64,000 nucleotides of DNA from Candidatus Poribacteria bacterium (GCA_028819845.1 JAPPKS010000023.1:219673-283672), one strand, 5' to 3'; counted from the stretch's first letter, positions 46,280 to 55,784 are shown. A program made the numbers and translations. Notes: generated by a model not told the origin, from the letters alone.

Positions 46280-47119
46280 TCAGAACCGCAATTCGCCTGT
46301 GATGAAGTCTGACGCGAAATGACTTTCATAAATACGCGCGTAGTCAACCTTTAAATTCTTCCAATCGAACCCAATACCGACAGTCCAATCCTGGTCTGAT
46401 AATCCCGCCCGCACGCGTAGAAATGAAACCGCTTTACATTCAACCCCAAAGTAGAATTCCGCTCGGCGAAGAGGCAGCCCCGGCAGTGCAGTATCCCAAG
46501 CGAACAACACAGCCCGCCAGCGATATGAAACTCCGAGCGTTAACCATTGAATGCCGGACCGGTTGGGCAAATTTTGTGCGAGGAGTCCAAATGTCAGATT
46601 GGTGTAGGGTTTAATTAGCAGGGCAACATCGTAGGAGGGGTGGCTGCCGAAGAATTGATAACGTCGACTTGGGTGTTTGCGTTTGAATTTTATACTAGTG
46701 CCAACTGCACCGTAGGCAGTAAATTGACGGGCAAATGCGTAGTAGTTAAAATCGGGCGTTCCCGACTCAACTCCCAATGCAATCTTATTCCCCCAGAACA
46801 ACCCATACCCGCGATAGGTGTAGCCAATTCCTTTTGGATCAAAGGCATAGTCGTTTCGGTCGTTAAATTTGTTGGCACCGAAAATTTTTACGCCTTGGCC
46901 TTGAATCAATCCGGCGGGATTCCAGAAACCCGCTGTTGCGCCGTCAGCGATTGCCGTGAAGGCGTTACCCATACCCAATGCTCTCGCACCGACGTACAAC
47001 GGACGCGCGGTTTCAAACGGCAAATTCGCCAAGGCTCTAGGTATGTAAATAAATAACACCACGACGGTCGCCGATACGTATCGCAACCAATCCGAGGTAA
47101 AGTATTTCCTTTTCCTCAA
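46280..47119 (-). CDS. PorV/UPF0164-like outer-membrane barrel protein
   Basis: This 279-residue exported protein has an N-terminal membrane segment (about 13-32, cleavage near ALA). The start of the mature part, PLYVGARALGMGNAFTAIADGATAGFWNPAGL, is typical of PorV/PorQ/UPF0164-type barrels of the FadL-like group; shorter alternating aromatic strands follow and the last residue is Phe, as is usual for outer-membrane barrels. The start codon appears to be TTG at 47119, 17 bases after the TonB-like stop, so the two genes probably form an operon. The cargo or partner is unknown. Confidence 0.75.
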   Translation of the reverse strand: MRKRKYFTSDWLRYVSATVVVLFIYIPRALANLPFETARPLYVGARALGMGNAFTAIADGATAGFWNPAGLIQGQGVKIFGANKFNDRNDYAFDPKGIGYTYRGYGLFWGNKIALGVESGTPDFNYYAFARQFTAYGAVGTSIKFKRKHPSRRYQFFGSHPSYDVALLIKPYTNLTFGLLAQNLPNRSGIQWLTLGVSYRWRAVLFAWDTALPGLPLRRAEFYFGVECKAVSFLRVRAGLSDQDWTVGIGFDWKNLKVDYARIYESHFASDFITGELRF

Positions 47120-47136
47120 TTCCCACTTGAGAATAT

Positions 47137-48042
47137 TTAATCCTCAATTTTGAACCGATACGGAATAATTATACGAATTGCGACCGGTTTACCGTCTTTT
47201 TGAGCTGGCGTAAATCGTGACCGTTTCAACGCCTCAATTGCTTCTTCATCGCAACCATAGCCTAAAGGTTCGAGAACCTCAATATCGCTTGCTTTGCCGT
47301 CAGTTCCTATCGTGGCTTTTAACTTCACAACTCCTTCTTTTCCGGCATTCCGGGCACGTTCAGGGTATTTCGGCTTCGGTTTATGCAGGGCTTTTGGAGG
47401 AACGGTGTTTTCCGTTATGTCCACGACTGGCACGTCGACTGGGTCTTCTAGCTCAAGATCGGCACCGGGGATATCTGCCTCAAACTTGTCAAAAATTTCT
47501 GGTCTTTCTGCCCTCTTAGGGGCAATCGTCGGCATCTCAGGAGTAATGCTTGGGCGATTCCCAGCGGCTATTGGCGGTCTTTCAATCGTCGGTATTTCTG
47601 GGGGCGCACCAGATGAGCCAATATCAACATTGTCTGAAGGAATAGTAATTCCACCACGGCCGGATGGAATATCCACCGGCCTTACCGGCTGACGGGGTTG
47701 GATCGTTTCAACCCGCTGTATATCGGGTTCAGGTTTCTGGGCTACACGTTTGCGTAGACGCCGTTTTTCCGGGGGATCTTCCGCTTCATACATTGCAGCT
47801 ACCACTGCATCATCATCGTTAATCGCCACATTTTTGGCAATGTGAAATGCGACAACCAACAGTATGAGCAAATGAAAAGCAAGAGATACCATCCACGCAA
47901 GAGATTTAGACGCACGCGCACCCTTTCTCTTTCGCCGCTCTAAAATCGGCTCAACCACAGGAATTGGGCGCTTACGTTCATGTTCTAGCGAATTCGACTT
48001 CAATTGAAATTCCTCGGTGTTTTCAACGTTACCGTTGGACAT
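47137..48042 (-). CDS. TonB family energy-transducing protein
   Basis: This is a protein of about 301 residues. One membrane helix (about 48-70; WMVSLAFHLLILLVVAFHIA) anchors it, then a basic and proline/isoleucine-rich periplasmic linker with RPVDIPSGRGGITIPSD, and a C-terminal TonB domain (about 210-301; PKYPERARNAGKEGVVKLKA, SRFTPAQKDGKPVAIRIIIP). It transmits the proton-motive force to outer-membrane receptors. No ExbB/ExbD or TonB-dependent receptor genes are near. ATG 48042 is preferred to ATG 48075; GGAG lies eleven bases upstream, a slightly long distance. It is followed by a barrel protein gene. Confidence 0.9.
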   Translation of the reverse strand: MSNGNVENTEEFQLKSNSLEHERKRPIPVVEPILERRKRKGARASKSLAWMVSLAFHLLILLVVAFHIAKNVAINDDDAVVAAMYEAEDPPEKRRLRKRVAQKPEPDIQRVETIQPRQPVRPVDIPSGRGGITIPSDNVDIGSSGAPPEIPTIERPPIAAGNRPSITPEMPTIAPKRAERPEIFDKFEADIPGADLELEDPVDVPVVDITENTVPPKALHKPKPKYPERARNAGKEGVVKLKATIGTDGKASDIEVLEPLGYGCDEEAIEALKRSRFTPAQKDGKPVAIRIIIPYRFKIED

Positions 48043-48719
48043 GGCTCGAAAATCTCCTCTCTGTTGCACGCTCATTAAAATGTCGACTGAGCTGAATTGC
48101 TATTCTACCGAGTATAGTCGGGATGTAAGAAATAGGATAAGTTCAAGAGAAGGGTTGGTAGTCTTTGCCGATTAAGATTTCCGATTCTGAATTATTTTCA
48201 GCCGTTTTCTGTACCTGTTTTAGTAAACGAAATCCGCAGGGGTTGGTTTAGTTGGCTTTAAGCATTCCCATACAACCGCCTGACCTTTTATCTTGGCAAC
48301 CATACACTTATGTTTAAACTCAAACGGAGCGGAATTATCGAATGTGCCGTTTTTGAGGCGGCGGTCTACTTCAAACTATAGCCGGATATGAACAATACGC
48401 CGCCGCACAAGAACCCAAATGATTCTGGACGCCATTAATGCTTTACTAAAGAATGATAGCCGTGGCGGTTGGAACGGACTCCCTAATTCTGTAAGATGAG
48501 AACGTGACAACTCTTTATTAGACCGCTACCATATTTGGAATCGGATGACCAACATATAATGTACCAGATAATATCGCCGATTTCAACTAAAAATGTTGGC
48601 AGACGCGTGAAGTATTAGCAATTCCACCGGTATTCGGTAGAATGACATCGCTCATGCGCGCCACCGCTCCGAATCATCGGCTGGTGCATTAAAGATTGCA
48701 GGCGAAAACCTTGTGCCAG
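48043..48719. other. Intergenic region without a recognisable gene
   Basis: About 680 bases between the TonB gene and the inositol-phosphate synthase gene. No frame with protein character, no RNA fold of a known class and no element with terminal repeats were recognised. Confidence 0.5.
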
Positions 48720-49802
48720 TTATCGTTCTCTTTGCCCCGCTACAAATTCGTCCAACTGCTGAACCGCGAGTGAATCGTCGTCTATCGTGACTGGCGGATG
48801 CTTGGTCAACCATGCGGATGCGGCATTGAGTACGCCCGATGTCCCGCGATCAAGCGCTAGCTTCATGTATCGGATCATATCAACCATTACGCCGCCAAAG
48901 TTTGCGCTGTCTTCTACCTCCAATTTGGCTTCAAAGCGCAGCGGCGCATCTCCATAGTTGCTGGCATCAATATAGAAAAGCGCCGTTTTGCGGTCCCCCA
49001 TAAAATCAACGTAGGAAAACCCTGTCGAGATTTCTGAGTCCGAAGATACTAGTGTTTCAAGAGCTTCTTGCTTGGTCTTGTGCTTCGACTGTCCCCGGTT
49101 GACGAGGTTGTAAAAATCGGTATTGCCAGCGTAGTTTACCTGATAGGTACGATTGACGTGGATACCTCTCGCGCGCAGCAGTTGAAGCAATGCACGGTGG
49201 ATAGCTGTGCCGCCAAGCTGACTCTTCACATCGTCGCCTATTAACGGCACACCGTTTTCGGCAGCCGTCTTCTGGTAAGCCGGATCGCAGACGATGAGTT
49301 CTGGCATCCCATTGATAAATCCAATTTTAGCCTCTTTTATGGCGGCATCGGCGTAAAACCTCGCCGCTTGCGCCGAAGCGGTCGGCAGGAAGTTCAGCAA
49401 CATCTCTGCCCCACTGTCCTTCAAGATTTGCGCGACATCGGCGGCCGGTTGGTCGGCAACTTCTACAAAGTCAGACAGCGCAGCACTGATACCATCCATC
49501 GGCGGTCCCATATGGACTTCCACACCACAGTTTGGAACATCTACACCGGGATAGTGATAGGCGATATTCGCACCGGAAAAAATTGCTTGAGATAAGTCTT
49601 GTCCAACACGCCGGGCGTCAATATCAAAAGCCGCGACAGGCACAATGTCAGTGACCTTGTAGCCTCCAATATCAACATTCATGAGTCCCGGCGCATCTGC
49701 GCCGAATTTTCGATAATATGCCATGCCCTGGATTAGGGCACTGGTGCAGTTGCCGACACCGACAATCGCTACGCGTATCGGACTTTTCGTCTCCCATGCC
49801 AT
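48720..49802 (-). CDS. ino1: Myo-inositol-1-phosphate synthase
   Basis: This 360-residue NAD-dependent enzyme converts glucose-6-phosphate to 1L-myo-inositol-1-phosphate, the entry to inositol lipids and solutes. The Rossmann motif is GVGNCTSALIQG (from residue 15). Family lines include PDLNFLPTASAQAARFYADAA-like (residues about 145-160), GDDVKSQLGGTAIHRALLQL, YAGNTDFYNL and AWLTKHPPV. The short length and pattern match the actinobacterial/archaeal class rather than the eukaryotic one. GGAGAAACCC precedes the ATG. It follows the phosphopantothenate synthetase gene after 51 bases and belongs to the same operon. Confidence 0.93.
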   Translation of the reverse strand: MAWETKSPIRVAIVGVGNCTSALIQGMAYYRKFGADAPGLMNVDIGGYKVTDIVPVAAFDIDARRVGQDLSQAIFSGANIAYHYPGVDVPNCGVEVHMGPPMDGISAALSDFVEVADQPAADVAQILKDSGAEMLLNFLPTASAQAARFYADAAIKEAKIGFINGMPELIVCDPAYQKTAAENGVPLIGDDVKSQLGGTAIHRALLQLLRARGIHVNRTYQVNYAGNTDFYNLVNRGQSKHKTKQEALETLVSSDSEISTGFSYVDFMGDRKTALFYIDASNYGDAPLRFEAKLEVEDSANFGGVMVDMIRYMKLALDRGTSGVLNAASAWLTKHPPVTIDDDSLAVQQLDEFVAGQRER

Positions 49803-49853
49803 GGGTTTCTCCTTTAGAATCTTAATAAACCCTCAACAAACTGAGTTCAGTTA

Positions 49854-50588
49854 TTATGCTCTACGAATCCATTGCAGTGCAGTTTCTAAAACTTTTTCAT
49901 TGCTGTATTTAGAGACTATCCGTTGTAAGGTAAGCGGCGAAGCGTCCGCTAATTCACGAATCTCCCGAATCAGCAACGGCAAAGCTCTGACCACGTTGTC
50001 CACGATGGTGGCGCTCGATCTGCTTGCCGTTCGAGACATTGGGTTGAGGTCTACTGAAATGACATCTTTACCCATTTTCCGCAGTGCTTCACAACGATCG
50101 CCGTCTTCAAGCGGCACAAATACGACATCCGCCCTAAAAATGCCGTCTGTGTGGACGTACTTTCGGTTTGAATCGATAAACGAAAGCCGGATATCGGAAG
50201 AAGGTATCAACACCTGAACGGCGCCGCGATTCAACAAATATTCTTGTATCGTCTCTTCCCGCCCTTTTGAAGTGTGAAAGAGGTTCACTTCCAAAGGCGC
50301 CTTTAGCAACTTGCCTAATGCTATCAATTCATCAGGGACAAGCGCCGCAGCATTCCCATTTACGGAGACTACAGGGTACTCGGCCAGCAATAGCATGGCA
50401 GCGCTTGTATGAATAGCCTGTGCGGCGAATTGCTGTGTTGCTTCTCCGATGAGATAGTCGAACGCCTCCCCGCGGCCGTGCGCAATCAGACCGTGGATGG
50501 AGGTAATGCCGCTCTCCACACCGGCAGTAATATCATCTCGTAATTTCAGCGATTGATACCGTGGATGGCTTTCAGGAACATCGCTCAT
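49854..50588 (-). CDS. 4-phosphopantoate--beta-alanine ligase (archaeal-type phosphopantothenate synthetase)
   Basis: This 244-residue protein matches archaeal phosphopantothenate synthetase: PESHPRYQSLKLRDDI (residues 5-20), GLIAHGRGEAFDYLIGE (33-49), VVSVNGNAAALVPDELIAL, KAPLEVNLFH, DVVFVPLEDGDRCEALRKMG and ISVDLNPMSRTASRSS. In archaea the enzyme joins 4-phosphopantoate and beta-alanine with ATP to give 4'-phosphopantothenate, replacing bacterial PanC and CoaA. The start overlaps the stop of the pantoate kinase gene by four bases (ATGA). The pairing of the two enzymes in one operon strongly supports the assignment. Archaeal origin by gene transfer is likely but needs a phylogeny. Confidence 0.9.
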   Translation of the reverse strand: MSDVPESHPRYQSLKLRDDITAGVESGITSIHGLIAHGRGEAFDYLIGEATQQFAAQAIHTSAAMLLLAEYPVVSVNGNAAALVPDELIALGKLLKAPLEVNLFHTSKGREETIQEYLLNRGAVQVLIPSSDIRLSFIDSNRKYVHTDGIFRADVVFVPLEDGDRCEALRKMGKDVISVDLNPMSRTASRSSATIVDNVVRALPLLIREIRELADASPLTLQRIVSKYSNEKVLETALQWIRRA

Positions 50589-51418
50589 AACAACCTCGCC
50601 CGTTCCATAGAGATCGCCGTCTCTTTCGCACCTTCAAATGGTTGTGTGCTGAATACGGCGTTTCCCAGCATAATCATCGACGCAAACCCGTTCTCGCTTT
50701 CAATCTGATTGATAACACACCGGACATTTTTATCCCTTAACAGTCCGCTTTCGATAGCGAATGCCTTGGAAAATCTGATGCAAGTATTGAAGTCTACCGC
50801 TTCAGAATTAACGAGCGCTCCTAGATAATTCAACGCTTTATCAGCCGATTTGTTGATGCTGTCCGTTTGCTTGGAATCTGTGAGGACGTCTCTGGTCTGA
50901 ATGGGACCGAAATACTTATAGTAAATGGGTTGTTTTCGAACAGGCAGCCGTTCTGCCGAAAGCGGATGGCCTGCCTTTAATTTGACGAGGCAGCCGCCGT
51001 GATATTGCGCGCAGACATCGCCCAAACCAGTCAGATTTTCCACCTCAGCCACGTGAGCTATCATCGCAAGGCACCTCGAAGATTTGCCTAAGCTCAGCAA
51101 AGCATTAACTGCATACGCCACGGCTAACGCAGAAGCACCGCTCAATCCAAAACCGCACCCTAACGGCTGCGGCGAGGTGATATCGATGAGCATTGATTCG
51201 GGCGTTAATTTTTGAAGGGTTGACACCACTGTGGGGAAATGTATCTCGACGCCATTAAACAGAATACTCGTCTGGCTATGTGGCGATACCGTCACCACGA
51301 CACCTTCATTAATGGTAAACCCCATCCCCAGCGAGTGCATTTTGGCCGCGTCCTCATGCGGTACAACCCTGAAAACACATGAGATGTTGCTGGGTGCGAA
51401 CGCGCTGACCTGTTCCAT
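50585..51418 (-). CDS. Pantoate kinase (archaeal-type GHMP kinase)
   Basis: This 277-residue GHMP-superfamily kinase matches archaeal pantoate kinase. Residues 4-20 (VSAFAPSNISCVFRVVP) are the N-terminal substrate strand; the phosphate-binding motif is PLGCGFGLSGASALAV (about 85-100), the archaeal variant of PxGxGLGSSAA; NLTGLGDVCAQYHGGC is the conserved middle motif. In archaea the enzyme phosphorylates pantoate, the first step of the alternative coenzyme A route. The next gene encodes its partner enzyme. AAAGAGA lies ahead of the ATG and a near-consensus promoter lies about 140 bases upstream. Confidence 0.9.
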   Translation of the reverse strand: MEQVSAFAPSNISCVFRVVPHEDAAKMHSLGMGFTINEGVVVTVSPHSQTSILFNGVEIHFPTVVSTLQKLTPESMLIDITSPQPLGCGFGLSGASALAVAYAVNALLSLGKSSRCLAMIAHVAEVENLTGLGDVCAQYHGGCLVKLKAGHPLSAERLPVRKQPIYYKYFGPIQTRDVLTDSKQTDSINKSADKALNYLGALVNSEAVDFNTCIRFSKAFAIESGLLRDKNVRCVINQIESENGFASMIMLGNAVFSTQPFEGAKETAISMERARLL

Positions 51419-51557
51419 TCTCTTTATTGGCGTTTATTTGACTTTGGCGGGATAGCTTGGCGGCGGACGGAATGGGCATTAACGTTCCAACCAATAGACC
51501 ATTCGCTTCATGCCGCAAGTTGCGATGCCTAATGTTTATTGTATGTTCCAGAGACGA

Positions 51558-51586
51558 ATTATACAAGAGGGTACTAACTCGGTCAA
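51558..51586 (-). promoter_or_regulatory. Promoter of the pantoate kinase-phosphopantothenate synthetase-inositol operon
   Basis: On the minus strand TTGACC (51581-51586) and a perfect TATAAT (51558-51563) have a 17-base spacer. The leader would be about 130 bases. The rest of the 328-base gap to the next gene shows nothing recognisable. Confidence 0.65.
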
Positions 51587-51746
51587 GCAAAAAACTGTCG
51601 CACAAGGAGCGCAACTCCCGGATCAAGTAAGCGCTTCAAAGGGCGTTGACTACCGGTCAAACTCGTAAACTAGAGCGGATTTCGCTAACGGAGGTTTTGA
51701 AACATCTCCAAAATGGCTTTTCCTAAATAAACCATCCATTTGCAAC

Positions 51747-53693
51747 CTAAAACATAAAGCGGTACATCGGGCGTCCTAGGATGACGCCGGCTAAACTCCA
51801 GAGCGCTCCGACAAAGAATTCACCCAGTACCAACCCGGTAAAAAACGGCACGCCTTTACGATAAGCGTGAATTCCGCCAATACGGACTAAAATCAGCTTC
51901 ATCAACCAACTCAGAAGGATTGAAACCCAATACCAATTCATGGTTTGGTAGCCAATCCCGATTGCGTAACCGGCGGGATGCAAGGGCCACCAGATAAACC
52001 ACCGGTGCAATCCGGTGAGCAGTCCGGTAAAAGCGAACGCTCCAATAGATGCCGCAATCTCTAGGGGCGCCGCATCTAGAGGGGTTGTCAACCATACGCG
52101 TAACTGACCCAGAAATGCCCCTCGAATCCAATGCTCGCCGTAAATCGCGGCGCCATAACGGTACCCCTGTGCATAGTATGCCCAAGCTGATGAGATGGTA
52201 CCGACCACAGCTACTAGCATGATTGCTGGAACTAACTTGCTCGGAGCGACGCTGCGCAATTCGGCCGCTTTGAATCCTTCGAGCATGACCGGCATCGGGT
52301 GGCAGCGGTATGATCGGTTGAAGCCGCGAAAAAACGTGAATAGTGTCAAGCTTTTTCCGCCGAATCTACGTGTTCCCAAAACGGAGACTAGAGCACCGCC
52401 GGGATGCCACAGGACATCATGCGTGGGCGGACCAAGTTCAGCGCGGACACGAGTAATCGCAATTGCAAGCGCAAAAAATAGACCAAAATATGCAAGGGCA
52501 TGGATAGGCGAAACCCCAGCGCTAAAACAGAATAACAAGACAAACAGTACGCCTAAGGTTAAGCCAATCGCCGCCTGCCTTACGATACGGACATGCTCAA
52601 TTTCTTCGCCGCGGCGCCGAAATGCCGCCTTTATTTGCTCATAAAGAAATTTTCGGCTTACCCATACAGCAAAAACGCCGAGAGCGAACCATGCACCGAA
52701 CAACTGCTCATGCGCAAAGGGAAAGCCCGGAAGGTGTCCGAGCCCTAGCATGGTTCCCCATACCAAAACTATCTTTCGAAACAGATAGAAAAACCAGATG
52801 GAGAACGACAGATTGAGCGGGATGAAAAAACTCAAGCCAACCACGAAGGGATAGACCGCAAGCGGCGTATAGCCAATAGCGTTTAAGGGTTTTTCTGTAA
52901 AGAGTTGACCCAAGTCAAATCCTACTTTTGAAGGATTGTGGCCTATCCCTCCGACGCTGGGTACAACCGGAAACAGAAAATGGAGGCCGTTGATTAGGTT
53001 CATACTGCCCGCCAAGATGAACCCTATCCAAAACAACCTGTTTCTGAACAACGCGGACCCATTCCGTTCGGTAAGCTGCATCGGAATCTGGATGATGGGA
53101 TACGTCAGTTTTTCTTGATAGACCCATTGCCGCTGCACAAGCACCGTCAAACAGAGCATCATCCACGTCAAAACGACAATTAAAGCAGACCACCAGAACA
53201 CTGGTCTAATCCAAAGCCACAGATGGCTCCAAACGTGCAGCGTCGATTCCCCTTGATAAAAAGGGACGAGTGCATCCCGATTTTTTACCGTCAGCCAATC
53301 AGGAATATGATGGTGGAATAACTCCGCCCACTCGTTTTCTGGCGTTGCAAACCAGATTGAATGGGGTATGAGAGGCCAGAGCAACTGGAGCATATCGTGC
53401 CCGGCGATGGAAGATGCTACCGCGAGAAGCAGATAGACAACTGTCAACTCGCCATCACTAAACTGCGCGCGGGGTGCAGCGACACGAATCAGATAGTTCC
53501 ATCCAATCAATAGCAGAAGGATGAAAACGGCGTTGAAATACAACGAAACGACGGTAGGAAAACTTTGGCCGCTGTCATAGCCGCCTGTTCCCCAGCTAAT
53601 CATCAACCAGTAGGAGTTGGGTACGGTGAGTATGAGGGCAATCAGCACCGCGCGGAAGGTAACACTTCTCGTTGATGAAGGAGATGTCATCAT
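51747..53693 (-). CDS. DUF6785/DUF6784-like polytopic membrane protein, copy 2
   Basis: This 648-residue protein with about 12-14 membrane segments is a paralogue of the one at 6423. Shared landmarks are ATPENEWAELFHHHIPDWL, EKLTYPIIQIPMQLTE, TRVRAELGPPTHDVLWHPG and FFTGLVLGEFFVGALWSLAG. The same His/Asp-rich lines occur at similar positions in both. It has no AtuA neighbour here; the flanking genes are the CoA operon (same strand, 328 bases downstream) and a broken gene upstream. It is probably a second permease with a different substrate. No clear promoter was seen upstream. Confidence 0.8.
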   Translation of the reverse strand: MMTSPSSTRSVTFRAVLIALILTVPNSYWLMISWGTGGYDSGQSFPTVVSLYFNAVFILLLLIGWNYLIRVAAPRAQFSDGELTVVYLLLAVASSIAGHDMLQLLWPLIPHSIWFATPENEWAELFHHHIPDWLTVKNRDALVPFYQGESTLHVWSHLWLWIRPVFWWSALIVVLTWMMLCLTVLVQRQWVYQEKLTYPIIQIPMQLTERNGSALFRNRLFWIGFILAGSMNLINGLHFLFPVVPSVGGIGHNPSKVGFDLGQLFTEKPLNAIGYTPLAVYPFVVGLSFFIPLNLSFSIWFFYLFRKIVLVWGTMLGLGHLPGFPFAHEQLFGAWFALGVFAVWVSRKFLYEQIKAAFRRRGEEIEHVRIVRQAAIGLTLGVLFVLLFCFSAGVSPIHALAYFGLFFALAIAITRVRAELGPPTHDVLWHPGGALVSVLGTRRFGGKSLTLFTFFRGFNRSYRCHPMPVMLEGFKAAELRSVAPSKLVPAIMLVAVVGTISSAWAYYAQGYRYGAAIYGEHWIRGAFLGQLRVWLTTPLDAAPLEIAASIGAFAFTGLLTGLHRWFIWWPLHPAGYAIGIGYQTMNWYWVSILLSWLMKLILVRIGGIHAYRKGVPFFTGLVLGEFFVGALWSLAGVILGRPMYRFMF

Positions 53694-53848
53694 TCGAATA
53701 TGCTAACAATTCTTAGCGTCGGTGGGAAGTATAAAGCGGTGGATTCAAGTTGGCTGCCGCATGCCGAAGTAGATTGAAACCGTCGATAAATCCGGATTGG
53801 TTGGAGTGTATTTTTTTACCTGCGGTCGCCCGGCTTCAATTAAGGCTG

Positions 53849-54379
53849 TTAATCGGCGCGCCCAAACTCCAGCATGGCATAGCGAAGGAAGATACCGCCG
53901 CCCGGGCAAGCGATTGGACCGTTAACTGCGAGACAGGCAATGATGTGCCGTTCGCCTGGCAACGCATTCTCGCAGACGCTCACGCGTTGTGGTGCGTTGT
54001 GGCCCGATATCGCGCCGCGCCCCGTATTGCCGATCGCGATGTCGCACTCGCCGTTAATCCAGATTTCGCCGTAATCGTCTACACAGGTTGTAAACCACAC
54101 CTGGGTACCGCGAATGTCAGCATTGCCGACCCGTTCAGGCAGTGTTACTCCGATGCGGTACTAACCGAAGCAAAAACCCTCTGAAACGGATTCTTGTATG
54201 TTCTCGCATACCGTCCAGTCGGTATCGTCATAGTCTGCCAGCCGCGCTGGGGATTGTTTGAGTTGGTCCACTAGACCGCCGTTAGGCTCTCCCGGAACCA
54301 ACCCGCCGGCGTATCGCCACTGCCCTTTGACCAATTGCAGGTGGTCGGGGTTTTCCAAATCCAACGTCGCGACAATCAT
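53849..54379 (-). pseudogene. Jelly-roll/sugar-binding protein interrupted by an amber codon
   Basis: A frame of 177 codons starts at ATG 54379 with AGGAGG six bases upstream and runs to 53849, but is broken by TAG at 54161-54163. The parts before (MIVATLDLENPDHLQLVKGQ...) and after (VWFTTCVDDYGEIWINGECD) the stop are in the same frame and read as one beta-sandwich protein; from memory the sequence SEGFCFG-stop-YRI has Trp at the stop, which would be TGG to TAG. The class looks like the sugar-binding domain that accompanies SMP-30/gluconolactonase-like proteins. It is a recent pseudogene, a sequencing error or a read-through case. Confidence 0.6.
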
Positions 54380-54892
54380 CGGAGCCTCCTAGATTCTTTT
54401 CGTGATCCTTGGGATTGTTCACGTTCCGGTTGTCTTGTATACCAACCTTGGAGTAGAATCGACCTGGAGAAAACAGCTTGACAAATTCATTCGAATGCGG
54501 TGGGGATCGGGAAGAAATACATCTGGCGCAGATTTCAGGAAGGACGAGGAGAAATGGCCTTTGTATCTACAATCTTCAACCTCAATGAGTGCGCGGTTCC
54601 GAGCATAACAATGCAAGTGGAGAACTCAACGTACTTGCGGCTTGACCGTAGATAGGATTGCTTACTGCAACACTAGCACGATTAGTAGTATGCGCTTCTT
54701 GAGAGGGAAGGAAATACGCGGAATATAAGTAAACGCGTCTGCTCTTGCCTTAAAGGCGGGCATTCACGAAAGGATTGCCCGCCACACATGAATTACAGTC
54801 CGTCACCCAAAACTAGGTTTAATCAGCATCAAGTTGCGGCGTCGTTTAAAATTCAGTCGCATCCACAATTTACATTTTGCACGGCGCAGGCG
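54380..54892. other. Intergenic region without a recognisable gene
   Basis: About 510 bases upstream of the interrupted gene. Short open frames on both strands have no protein character. No promoter, terminator or repeat was recognised with confidence. Confidence 0.45.
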
Positions 54893-55648
54893 TTAGGGTA
54901 CGTGTTTTATCGCACCCCACGTCGTGGTGATTGAATTGCGGGGTTTTACGGATTGTTCTCCCGGCTCTAATTCAAACAACTCCAAAACTTCATCTTGGTC
55001 AAATCCGCGGTTGTAGATGCGAAGTTCGTCCATTGCGCCGACATACGAATTCAAGCTCATGAACCCAATTTGGATATCTGATTCAAATGGGTCAATCTTG
55101 AAAATTCCTTGAACCTGACCTTGTCGGACACCATCGGTGTAGTAAGTTCCTGTCTCTTCAATTACAGTGCACACGATTAGGTGCCACTCGTTCACGCCCA
55201 TCACATTTCCCACACCAGTCCCTCTCCATGCATTCGCGACCCGGATTTCCATCCTGCCGCCGCCATGAAGCAGGTCAACGTTGTATTGTTGGTGTTTGTA
55301 AATCGCTCGGTTTTCGCCGGCTAAGTCGAATTTTTCCGGATACGCCCAAAAGGCAACGGTAAATTCCTTATCCTTGACCATCAGAGAATCCGATCTCGGG
55401 ATTATGGCGCCCTGCTGATTGGTTTTAAAACGTATTGCCTTGCCAAACTTGCCATCGTTTGTCCGCTCGGCAGTCTGGAGTCTCCCGTGGTTGTCGTTAC
55501 CGCTAGAGTCTTTGAGACCATCGTCATTCCCCTCGAACTGATAATAACCTACGAGTCCGTCTTCCAGTGCGGCTGGAACAGGCGATACCCAAATTCCTAA
55601 CAGCAAAACAACCGCCGCCGCAACATAGAACAGGAATTGGAATTTCAT
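54893..55648 (-). CDS. Secreted LamG/concanavalin-like protein, tandem copy 1
   Basis: This 251-residue protein has a signal peptide (FYVAAAVVLLLGIWVSPVPA) and one LamG domain (about 28-228): LEDGLVGYYQFEGNDDGLKD, KEFTVAFWAYPEKFDLAGEN, WHLIVCTVIEETGTYYTDGV and GAMDELRIYNRGFDQDEV. It ends with NSITTTWGAIKHVP, a form of the shared C-terminal peptide. GGAGGAG precedes the ATG. Its neighbour at 55785 is a tandem paralogue, so the pair arose by local duplication. A glycan-binding role outside the cell is likely. Confidence 0.85.
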   Translation of the reverse strand: MKFQFLFYVAAAVVLLLGIWVSPVPAALEDGLVGYYQFEGNDDGLKDSSGNDNHGRLQTAERTNDGKFGKAIRFKTNQQGAIIPRSDSLMVKDKEFTVAFWAYPEKFDLAGENRAIYKHQQYNVDLLHGGGRMEIRVANAWRGTGVGNVMGVNEWHLIVCTVIEETGTYYTDGVRQGQVQGIFKIDPFESDIQIGFMSLNSYVGAMDELRIYNRGFDQDEVLELFELEPGEQSVKPRNSITTTWGAIKHVP

Positions 55649-55713
55649 TTTATCTCCTCCACAATCTGAATTATAAACTAATCAATAGCATCATCCACAC
55701 AAATGCGTAAGCG

Positions 55714-55765
55714 TCCAATAGATCGAGAATCAGGAAATAATCCTACCTTCTCTCGATCTATTGGA
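55714..55765. repeat. Perfect 15-bp inverted repeat between the LamG pair
   Basis: TCCAATAGATCGAGA (55714-55728) and TCTCGATCTATTGGA (55751-55765) are perfectly complementary around a 22-base loop. No T-run follows on either strand. It lies between the tandem LamG genes and may be an mRNA-stabilising hairpin or a mobile repeat. Confidence 0.6.
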
Positions 55766-55784
55766 TGGTTAGGATGGGAGCCCG

